This document shows positions 24,657 to 36,700 of a DNA stretch of 64,000 nucleotides, in pieces. This DNA comes from Sipunculus nudus (taxonomy: Eukaryota > Annelida > Sipuncula > Golfingiida > Sipunculidae): the NCBI GenBank assembly GCA_026874595.1, contig CM049316.1, forward strand, positions 16,829,839 through 16,893,838. The letters run 5' to 3'. The first letter of the stretch is position 1. Every line of letters begins with the position of its first letter. Made by a program: the position numbers and the translations under genes. A model generated the notes under the pieces. It saw nothing but the letters and a program-made list of their open reading frames with translations, was not told the DNA's origin and did no database searches.

Positions 24657-24716
24657 CTGATTGGACCTCTTGCTGCTAAGTGTCTGTATCTCCAGGAAAT
24701 TCACACTCTGTTCCAG
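24657..24716 (-). CDS. CARMIL: CARMIL exon 5
   Basis: 60 nt, LEQSVNFLEIQTLSSKRSNQ, phase 0 on both sides. The acceptor TTCTGTTTTTCCAG and donor CAG|GTAAGT are near-perfect consensus. The LEI core and the SK..(N/A)Q end match the family. The next exon is expected to continue the PH-like domain and was not found between here and position 1. Confidence 0.92.
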
Positions 24717-27700
24717 CTGGAAAAACAGAAAAGTATGTCAAGTCATGTCAGTCACCCTTGATTTAATTAGATTAGGTGTTTGCAAATTCACTCATTTCCT
24801 CTAAACCACACCAAGTGATCAGGAGGTGATACAGTTTTTTCTTACCTTTTTTTGAAATTAAAATTAATATGATCAGAAATAAACATGCATACATATAAAA
24901 CATAAGCCTTTTGCATTATAATACAGTAAAATGATGTACATTGATATATAAGTGTCACTGCGTATCTGTGCCTTGAATAAAAGAAACCATGCATGTAAAA
25001 TGAACTCTCAGTATCACTGTCTCTGTGGCTCTGAAAATAGCCAAGCATTTTAATCTTCACCCCCTTTAGCCAAATAAATCTTTGTTCACTCTATGGAGTC
25101 TTATTGAACTTGATCCACTCATACATCAAATGGTCAAAACAATATGAAATGAGGTATAGCCCAAGAAAGCACCTGTAGAATGGAATGGCATGTGACCCTG
25201 TGTATTATTTTGTTAACAAACTTAAAATCTATGATTTGAATATCAAGAAACATATTGAATGATAAAGAAAGTGTCCAGAAATCATGGGAAAAAATCAAAC
25301 CCCAATCGACTAAAGGGGCTCAATCACTTATCTGACCTTTATAAAATGAAGGTAATCCCTTGGAGCTTATATAAAAAGAGGCCAGAAAACATGGATATCA
25401 CAACACAAAGGTTGCATGTTTTGCTTATATCAATATGTTTGTGATATGTGGGGGCCTGCCGAAATAATCAAAACAAATTCAACATGGCATCTGGCAGCAA
25501 GTCAGATAAGCAAGAGCTTTACAAATGGCGTTTTGCAACAAGAGACCTTACTACCTCCGCATATTTATAACCTACCACCTTAGGTTACATGTTTTCCCAG
25601 TTTGTTAACATTGCTGTGTTTACAAACATTGTTACGGGTTGACATAAAAGCGGACAGAACTGTCTCGCCAGTGAAGCTTGATTTGTTATCAAAGCAGTTG
25701 GTACACCAGACTTGTGCGCCACCGTTATTGGTTCGAATCCCTTATCGACCAGAATTTTCCCCTGAAAAATATGTCTTCATATCAAAATGGGGGCTCATCC
25801 GATGTGATGGTAAACTTTGTGGCCCTGGGAGTAAGCTCAACAAAGTGACTCCTGAGATAATTAGTCTTGTTCTGATAGCAGAATACTCTTAAGAGGGGGT
25901 GTGTTACGGGGTGACATAAAAGCGGACCTAACTGTCTCGCTATTGAAGCTTGCTTTGTTAGCGAAGCGGTTGGTACGCCGGACTTGTGCGCCACTGTTAT
26001 GGGTTGAATCCCAGATCAGCCGAGAATTTTCCCCTGAAAAATTTGTCTTCGTAACAACATGTTGTAGATAAACAATTTCAACACATCCTTCATGGAGGAA
26101 TTATAAGAACTTTTCATGACCAGAATTAACTTTAGATAATTAATATATATACAGAGGAAGCCAGAAATCACATATATTCTTTTTCAAAAGGTAGATGAAA
26201 GGGCAGCTTTAAACAGTTGTTGTTATTATACTAGATCATGTTATGTATGAAGATTTATGAATGACACTATTACTTACCCTGCATGGTGTCTTTGTGCTTA
26301 AAATATAGAGCCGGTATTCAGACAGAGCCTGAAAATATACAAAGAGAGAACAATCATTATGGAGCCGATATTGAGACAGACCCTGAAAATATACAAACAG
26401 TGCATACAATATTAAGCCAGTATTGAGACAGAGCCTGGAAATGAACAAACAGTGTATATGTCACAGGACAAACTCCGATCCAGTAGAATCGTCGATTTTA
26501 CTAGGACAAAGTCCGATCAGACTTTCTACTAGGAGAAACTCTGATCAGACTTTCTACTAGTAGGATCTGCGATTCTACTAGGACAAATTCCAATCTTAGC
26601 CTCTTCTAGGACAAACTCCGATCAACCAGAGACCACAACATAATTAGACTTTCTACTAGTAGAATCGGCGATTCTACTAGGACAAACACCAATCGTGGTC
26701 TCTACTAGGACAAACTCCAATCATATATAAATGTAGTAGTTGGATCAGAGCTTCTACTAGGACAAACTCCGATTGTAGTCTCTACTAGGACAAACTTACC
26801 ATAATGGTCTAATTTCTGAAACCTGAGATTATGAATAAATTAAACACAGTAATATGGTAACCAAATGTTTTATTTATGATTATACACAATATGACTTTCT
26901 AAAAGACTAGAGTATATCATGATTGTTTGATAAAATATACAGGACAAGGTTGTTTATTTGGTTTTTAATGTGGGGTTAAACACTGGTATATGGTAATGGT
27001 GGACATGTTAGGTTTTTTCTTGTAAAACCATTATATTTAGTCATTGTTTTATGTTCTATACTTCTGAAATTCTTGTTATTACGCTGTATTGTATATGATT
27101 GCTCCTTATAGTGTACAGGTAAAATAAAGATAGGTCATCTTTATGTACTGGTATAGTTGGATGTATATATTGCATTTTTTTGCTGTGAATTTAACACAGG
27201 ATGTGAATGAAATATTTTAGATCAATATTCAGGAATTTTACATATATACAAGTAGATAAAAAGTTTGTGCTTACATGTGCCTTTGCTTATATTTGTAATT
27301 TTTTTTTATCAAATAAAATTGTATGAATATGTTTGAATGAAACATTTAGATGAATATCTGTGACTTGTATATATAATCCTAGGATATTGTGTTTTATCAT
27401 ATGTGCTTGTATTTATTTTTCTTTATTTTTTTCGAATACATAAATAAAACATTTGGTTAAAATATTACTGCGTTTTATTCATTTTTAATCTCAGGTTTCA
27501 GAAATTAGGTAAATAATGGTAACTTTCTCCTTGTAGAGACTACACTTGGAGTTTGTCCTAGTAGAGACTACGATCAGAGTTTGTCCCAGTAGAGACTACG
27601 ATCGGAGTTTGTCCTAGTACAATCGCCGATTCTACTAGTAGAAAGTCTAATTATGTTGTGGTCTCTGGTTGATCGGAGTTTGTCCTAGTAGAGGCTATGA

Positions 27701-30700
27701 TCAGAATTTGTCCTAGTAGAATCGCCGATCCTACTAGTAGAAAGTCTGATCGGAGTTTCTCCTAGTAGAAAGTCCGATCGGACTTTGTCCTAGTAGGATA
27801 GACGATTCTACTGGATCGGAGTTTGTCCTGTGACATATACAATATTGAGGCAATACTGAGACAGAGCCTGAAAATGAACAAAGAGAGAACAATCATAAAT
27901 GAGCCAATATTGAGACATGGCCTGAAATTATACAAAGATATAACAATCATTATAGAGCCAATACTGAGACAGAGCCTGAAAATATATAAAAGAGATAACA
28001 ATCATTATAGAGCCAATACTGAGACAGAGCCTGAAAATATATAAAAGATATAACAATCATTATAGAGCCAATACTGAGACAGAGCCTGAAAATATATAAA
28101 AGAGATAACAATCATTATAGAGCCAATACGGAGACAGAGCCTGATAATAAACAAACAGACCCCAAACAATATAGATCTGATATTGAGACACAGCCTGAAA
28201 ATAAAGGGAGAGTATACACATTCAGAAAAAAAATAATTTTCATGACTTTTTTATGACTTGTAGCATATTTTCAAATATTATGACTTTTAATGTCATGAAA
28301 TTTCAAATTCCAAAATTCACAACTTTTTAATTTAAGGCAGTACGAACCCTGATACTATATAGAGCTGACATTGAGACAGAGCCTGAAAACAAACAAAAAA
28401 CAGAGAGCAATTATAATAGTCACAGTGCCTGTATTGAGATAGGGAATGAAAAATAAAAGTTACAGAGAGTATCATGTGAGACTGATTAGGTCTAACACGA
28501 TCATCAAATCAAGCTCAGTTTACAAAGAAATCCAGGCACTTACAAATTTTGTCAACTAAGCTGGTTTAGACAGACCACAAGAAAATAAAATTTTAAAGAA
28601 TGAAGACTAAAACTATTGTCACAAGATCAATCAATAAACGGTGATTTACAGTGCAGTGTTTATGTGATAACACTGATGGGAATCATGATAAAAATGACTA
28701 AACACTCAATGACTATCTGCAGGTATGATGACTAACTTGCATGTCTGAATATAAATGAACTGAACGGAGTTAAATGTATGCTTTGCCACACAATAATCAT
28801 GAATTTGTCCCAGTGACAAAACATTATGTCAATAATATATATATTTTTTTTGTCTTTCTCAGGCTAATGATCAAGATTTCACTCATCTTTGTGGTAATGA
28901 CAACCTCAATTTAAAATCACCGCAGAAAGGGAGCACGCCACAGGGACAGATACAGCAGCTAAGAGAGGAAGGGGGGGGGGGGGGTGCAGCAAAAACCCCA
29001 GCACAGGCAAGCAAGCATACAGAAATATAGGGGGGGTTTTCAGTATTAATCGTATGATTTACTATTTCCCAATTTTTGTGAGTCAAAAAAGAGGGAGCCT
29101 ACCCCTCTCCCAGTCCCCCCTCCCCATGCACCAAGCACCCCTAGTAATAAATGCAAAACACAAAAACATATACAGCAGAGTGTCATTTATCCAAAAAGCT
29201 CGGGGGACAGGGCTTTGTTCAGATAATCGATTGTTCAGATAAACATTTCTGCATTAATGCCAACCTGTCACCAAGCACAGGCCTTAACCAGAGATTGACA
29301 GACATAAATTAATGAAGCTAGTCCAAAATAAACATTCACAACAGCATTTTGTAAGGTTTTATATCATCTTTACTGATTTATCATGTAAAATACATTGGAA
29401 GATTTGCTTATTGGTCCTTGAATATCAGAATTTAAATCACTGCTGAATATGAATAATTTTTACTGTTTGGATTTTGGATGATCAAAATTTAAGTTGTCCC
29501 TTTTCAAATTTGGATAAACAACTTCAGATAAATGGATAAAAGGCACTCTACTGAACCATGAAGTTTATTCCCATGCAGTGACTACAATGACAGAGTGTCA
29601 GGGGACATATGCAATCCATTTAAAGCCTTATATGCCTACATTATGGTACAAAACGTTTGAAACTGTTATAAAATTTTTTTCTAGGTCAGCTAGTAAAAGT
29701 TCCAGGAAATGGTATTTGGGCAACTAAAGTTCACCTACTACTTGCCCGACAAAGTGGGTCCTAGATAAACTTTACCCAAAGGCCAAAAAAATTACATGTG
29801 AACATGCAGTCACATCTAGTTGGGTTTACCTATATAAAAAAGAATGAGCTTTCAGATACCTGTAAGAAGTAACAGAGTCATTGTATTTAAATATTTTTAA
29901 CTACAGGCTTAAGTGCATTTAAAATCTGCTTCTTAACTCTGTATTTGATGTAGAATCCAATTCAAGATGTAAAGTTCTTAAAAGAATGCGAAGCTGTTGG
30001 TGCTGCAACATGCTCTCAATTGGGTCCGAGTCAAAAAGGTCTGTTATACTGCATGTGGACTGGTACATATTACAATTTGCTATGTGGTCAAAAATGTGCT
30101 TAAAATATGCACAAATATCTAGTAAATCAGTTGTTGTGAATTTCTTTTCCCCCATTCATTTTGGTAGTCACGTCATATTTATTTCTGCGCTATGAAAACA
30201 ATGTCAATTTAAATAGTTTTTATTTTTCTAAACATAACCCCGAAAGTTTCTGACCATTCAAAGCCGTCTACCGAGACTTCAATGGCTTTTCTTTCAGGGG
30301 GTACCTGCAGTATTTGTACTGAAACATCTGCTGGTTGTCAGGTGACACTTGAATTTGACTTGAAGAAAGTTATCAAAAGCTATGCATGATGTCAAAGGAC
30401 ACTGGCAAATGTACACATCCACAGAAACAAACAAGTTTAAACATTTTTTTGGACTTGCCTACTCTTTCTCATCCCTGTAAAAAACGTTTTATTTTACATC
30501 GCAAACATTTGCCTGTCAAAAAGTGTCTGGTGGTTTCACAAAGTACCCCTATGGCCCTATTGTTAAGGTAGACATCCTACATAATATAATAACATAACAT
30601 AACATAATATACTGGTTGAATTTTCAATATTTTTCATCTTTTTCTTAAATGTTTATCATTATCAAGAGCACTGTTTGACTTAAAGGCCAGCGTACAGGAG

Positions 30701-33700
30701 GTTGGTTATATATATATCATATACAATAAGGGGATGACTTGGAGGATAAGGTTATAAAACCTTTTCTAATGTACAGGAAGCTATCAATTGATACTACATA
30801 TATATATATACATGTAATAAAATTTTACTCACAGGAAATGCTTCGTCCCATAAACTATATTATATACCTGTACACATAAAATATACAAGTCCAGCTGCAT
30901 GGGAGGATAAATTTTACCCAAATTACCCAGAAGTACAATTTGTGGTTAAGTGATTAAGCATTTATCATTATAATACAAAGCCTAAACAAACAATAGCTTT
31001 ACACACATGGTTAACAAAGGCCCTCCAAGCTAAGACTAACTAGGATAGGAAACTAGTCAGTAAACTAATAAAGAAAGCAAAACTTGATGTGAATTAATTC
31101 ATTTCATGTAATAAAGACAATGGCTTTCATGTACCACAAAAGTTAGTCCGTAATGGGAAAATTTACTCAAATTATCATACAATTCAGATAAATAGATAGA
31201 ATATGGTTATAAATCTGTATATATTTATATATATTTCCTTAAATTTTGATTATCAAAGGAGCTTTCTGAAATGATAAGTTAATGTGAACAAATGAGCAAA
31301 TTAAGCTTGGCCTAATGATAATTAATGTAACATTTATACAAGAACCAATCTGAACAAAACAGGATACAGCTACAGAACTAAGCAAACTCAGGAATATTAC
31401 AGGAGGATTGGTTGGTGTTTGGATATGCATGCAGAAACTGACAGCAGAAAATCACAAGCACTGCAAGAGAATGAATAATACACCTGTCACAAGTCTTGTG
31501 ACCTTTGACGTGATCAGATTTGTGCAAATCTTGCAGAGAGTCAAATTCAGGTGAGATGTTTTACTGGTAAACATTCATACTCATAGTGAGTTTCATCAAA
31601 ATCCATCAAATCCTTGGTAACACATCATCTGAGTCTGGTGATATCTGACCTCATTAAAGATGCACAATTGCACAGGTTTTGCAGAGAATTGAGTGAGATA
31701 TCAGTTAATATTATAGTGAGTTTCATGTTAATCTGTCAAATTCCTGATATAAGGGACAGTGGTTACACAAAAGGTTAATAGACAGATGTTGAAACAATTA
31801 TGCAGATTGAGACCATTTTGCTCCAAGACTAAACCATGCAGGACCTCTGAGACCAAGAACAAGACCCTCAAAAAGTGGTCAAAATCCGGTCTCGATTCTC
31901 AAGATCCACAACACTGGCTAGTGAAAGCCCATGTGATAACTATTTGTGATTTTTTTTTTTACATTTGTGAAAGGACGACCCCTGATGCCATGAGATGGTC
32001 ATGTTGGTGAGGTTTCACAATAGGTGTCATGACCAGTAGAAATATGCAAAACTCTGCACATGTATGCAATGATGACAATGATAAGCAAGCTGCAAACAAA
32101 TAATTAGTATTGAGATAAAACAGTTATCAAATTGTATGTACATGTGGTTAAGCCCTATCATTAAAAGATCACATGATTGATAACTAGATGTGTCGGAACG
32201 ACACGAATGCCCCCGCCTTGGGCAAATTAGAAACATTTGTAAAATTTTGAAAATTTTTTTAAGTTCAGGAGGTGTCGTATGGTCAAAAGTAGGTCAACAA
32301 GGGCAAAAAGCAAACTCGATCTGTAACGGGTCATTATCAAGCAACACACCAAAATCATGCCAGTATATGCAGGCATTGTGAAAAAAAGTCCATACATGTG
32401 CATTTTCCATAAAAATTTCTGTCTTTCATGAAATTTTCTATGTTTAGGAGCCGTAAAACAATCAAAAGTAGGTCAACCGGGATGAAACGCGAACTCGATC
32501 TGTAACTGTCATTATGTGCCCACACATAAAAAATCAGGGTGGTATCTGCAGGCATTGAGGAAAAAAGTGACCCATGGGTCATGACGCTCAGCTGCCAAGC
32601 ATGACCTGTGACATCATGGACTGAGATTCACAACTTCCAGTCAAATTTTGAAGAACCAATTTGCCAATTTGTTGAAAATTTTCTATGACAACAGAAATAT
32701 ATATCACCAATGTCTGGTTAAAACACAGTGAATTGATGGTCTGAGGAAAATGCATGATTGTTAAGCTATCAGGAACTATTCCAACAGCTTGCTTGAAACC
32801 TGTCAGTCTCAAAAGGAACACCACAAAGGGCAAATATAAGATCAAAATATATAGCAAAAATCAAGGAAATACATGCAAGAATTATTGAGAAACAGCTGCT
32901 TCTGTGTGAATTTTTATTCAATACAAGCCAACTGTACTGCACTTTTATAAATGATGGTAATATTTATTCAGAAATATTTGACACAATCCTTTACATGATT
33001 ACATAAATATACATCCAACTGCATTCACTTTAACTGTTCTTGAGATAAAATGATCAAAAGGAATTAAAAGATGGTTGCCTGGTGTCCATATTGGACTTCT
33101 GACAAGTCTGAAATCAGACAACAAACATTCTCTAAATCGGACCAAACATTAAAGAAAAATTACTGAAACTGCACTGAAGAAAGAATTTCTAAGGTGGCTA
33201 ACTGGCAGACATAATGGATTTCTGACAAGTATGACATTTGATATCCCACATTCTCCAATAAGAGACCAAACTTGGGGCAAATTATCCAGTAATGGATGCC
33301 CAAAATAATTCAGAAGGCATGTCCAGGCCCTCATATCAGATTTATAGATATGCAATAGTAAAAAGTGTAAGTCCAATATTTTTTATTATCACTCTGCTTT
33401 TCAATGGGGTCAGCAGGGTAGGTAAACTGCCAAACCTGAAAGAAAAGAAATGCAGAAAGCATGACTAAGAGTCTTGAAATAAAACAAAAAGCCATCCTAA
33501 ATCAAGGTACACATCCACATATTATGAGAACAAACACTTGCTTTTATATGTGGTGATATATATTAAAATATTCAGATATCTAGGAAACTAAGTTAATTGC
33601 TAGGATTCCATAAAATAAACTGCAAAATGTTCCCATCATCTTATAAATCAGTAGCTTAACCTTAATACTATACTCTCATAGTCTTAATGCCTGGCTGAAG

Positions 33701-36700
33701 CATTCTGACAACAGTGTTTTTGTTATGAAGTAACGAGGTACTTATCACTGAGCCTTATCACTTAATAGGCTGATACAAAAGGGAGTCATATGTCACCAGT
33801 GTCACTCACAATTACAGCCACACAGGGAGATGTACCAGCTGGAGTGGGATGGTTATATATACAAGAAAAATAGAGATGGTCTATAAAATAAGTAATTGTG
33901 AACATCCCTGACCTATGACCTTGGCCTTTTGCCCATATATCAACTGGATTCTTTCTAAATGATGGGTAACTACTAACCACTTAAATCTGGTGTAATTACT
34001 TGGCAACCAATGGGTGAATAACTTTGACCTGCAACCTTTAACCTGCTGACCAGCTGACCCCAAAATCAATAAGTTATTTATTCAAGCAAAAAGACCCATA
34101 AATATGAAGTTTGAGTCAAACTGAGTGATGCATAGATGTGGCATATGTGAAAGACTGAAGGTTTGGGTTGAACAGTTACACTTGAAATATGCTCACAAGC
34201 ATTTAGAACAATTAAATATTGTGACCTTGACCTTTGACTTTTTGACCTCAACATCAATAGGTTTCTTCCCTTATTGGTAGGTAAGCCATATATGACAGAT
34301 GGAAGGTACAGATTGAAAAGTTTGCCTGAAAAAGACTCCACGCAAGAAGTGGGTGCTGCACTTGACCTTTGACCTCAAAATCAACAGGTCTTTTCCCCTG
34401 TTGGCAGAGAAGCGATATCAGTGCTGGAAGGTTTGGAATGAAAAGTCTAGCTTTAAATGTGTCCACAATCTTTTCAAAGTGGATCCTGTGACCCTGACCT
34501 TTGACCTTGTGACCTCAAAATCTATAGGATTCTTCTCCAACTTAGTAGGTGAGCTATATGTGAAAGATCAAAGAATTGGGATGAAAGGGTTGGCTTAAAA
34601 TGCATCCACAGGCTTTTCAAAGAAGAGGCTCCTGTGACCTTGACCTTTGACCTTTTGACCTAAAAAAAATTATGGTTCTTCCCCTGTTGGTAGGTGAGCT
34701 GTATGTGAAAGATGGAAGGTTTGGAATGAAAATTTTGTCTCAAAGAGTTATTTCTGGGGGGTGCAAACACACCCCATAACTTTGAGAATATAGGTCGCAG
34801 TGACTTAATTTCAGGTTTGCAAGGAGATCTTTTTATAACCTCTAAGACTGCATAGGGTTCATGGCCCTAGCCCCTACGGTTACGATTTGTGCCCTGCTAA
34901 CGGCCGGACGGCCCGCCGGACGGACAGACGGAAGGACGACAGACAAAGACCCATCGCTATAGCCCAGCATGACTGAAAGTCAGCTAAGCTAAAAAAGTCA
35001 GTACATATGCATTTGTTATGAAAATTTATATTTTTCATGAAACTTTCTATTTTCAGGAGCAGTCAAATGGTCAAAAGTAGGTCAACTGAGAGAATACAAG
35101 AACTCGATCTGTAACTGGTCATTATCTGCCTACACACCAAAAATCAGGCCCGTATCTGCAGGCACTGCGAAAAAAAGTCCATACATATGCACCTTTTTAT
35201 GAAATTTTCTATGTTAGAGCACCGTCAAACGGTCAAAAATAGGTCAGCTGGGACAAAACGTAAACTTGATCTGTAACTGGTCATTATCTGCCCACACACC
35301 AAAAATCAGGCCAATATCTGCAGGTATTGTGAAGAAAAAACTGTACAAGTGTATTTGTCATGAAAATTTATGTTTTACATGAAATTTTCTATGTTCAGGA
35401 GCCGTAAAACAGTCAAAAGAAGGTCAACCAGGACGAAATGCGAACTCAATCTGTAACTGGTCAATATCTGGCCACACACCAAAAATCAGGCCTATATCTG
35501 CAGGCATTGCGAAAAAAAGTCCGTACATGTGTATTTGTCATGATATTTCATATTTTTCATGAAATTTTTTATGTTCAGGAGCCGTAAAACGGTCAAAAGT
35601 AGGTCAACCAGGACGAAAAGCAAACTCGATCTGTAACAGGTCTATATCTGCCCACACACCAAAAATCAGGCCAATATCTGCAGGCATTGCGAAAAAAAGT
35701 CTGTACATGTGTATCTTTCATGAATATTTCTATTTTTCATGAAATTTTCTATGTTTGTACAACGGTCAAAAGTAGGTCAACCGGAAGAAACGCGAACTCG
35801 ATCTGTAACTGGTCTATATTTGCCCACACACCAAAAATCAGGCCAATATCTGCAGGCATTGCGAAAAAAGTCCATACATGTGTATCTGTCATGAATATTT
35901 CTATTTTTCATTAAATTTTCTAAGTTTAGGAGCCGTAAAACAGTCAAAAGTAGGTCAACTAGGACGAAACGTGAACTCGATCTGTAACTGGTCTATATCT
36001 GTCAACACACCAAACATCAGGTCAATATCTGCTGGCACTGTGAAAAAAAGTCCGTACATGTGTATTTGTCATGAAATTTCATATTTTTCATGAAATTTTC
36101 TATGTTCAGGAGCTGTAAAACGGTCAAAAGTTGGTCAACCGGGACAAAACGCGAACTCGATCTGTAACTGGTCTATATCTGCTCACACAAAAAATCAGGC
36201 CAATATCTGCAGGCACTGCGAAAAAAGGTCCGTACATGTGTATCTGTCATGAATATTTCTATTTTTCATGAAATTTTCTAAGTTTAGGAGCCGTAAAACG
36301 GTCAAAAGTAGGTCAACCGGGACGAAACGTAACTCGATCTGTAATTGGTCTATATCTGCCCACACACCAAAAATTAGGCCAATATCTGCAGGCATTGCGA
36401 AAAAAAGTCCGTACAACTGTTTGATTTCGGAATGTCGGAATGACGGAATGACGGAATGACGGACATGGGTAAAACTATATGCCCCGGCCACTTTGTGGCG
36501 GGGGCAAAAAAATTTGTTTCACAATGATATTAATGGAACTGTTGTAAAACCATGACTCTGTACACAATGCCCAGTGTGGATGACCTTGTATGGTATACAA
36601 TCGATGGACACAGAAGAACACACACTAGAAGAAATAAAAAAGTGCAAATTAATTATGTTTAGATCTCTGTAGTAGGCACTGGTTATTCATATTAAATGGG

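Noticed and set aside
25630-26056. Two adjacent tRNA-derived SINEs in direct orientation
   Set aside because: The equal 155-bp repeats, primer-binding site, polypurine tract and shared ACAT flanks fit a single LTR-type element better; the tRNA-like boxes are then part of the LTR.
28547-28563. 17-nt microexon candidate before GTAAGT
   Set aside because: Too short, not a multiple of three, no supporting homology, between two exons that join directly.
30830-30864. 35-nt minus-strand exon candidate (VYNIVYGTKHF)
   Set aside because: Exons 3 and 4 already join in frame and match CARMIL without a gap; 35 nt would cause a frameshift.
33393-33436. Minus-strand exon candidate reading VWQFTYPADPIEKQ behind a strong TTTCTTTCAG acceptor
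   Set aside because: It lies inside mobile element B1, has a weak donor (GTGATA), ends in phase 1 and would break the frame between exons 3 and 4.
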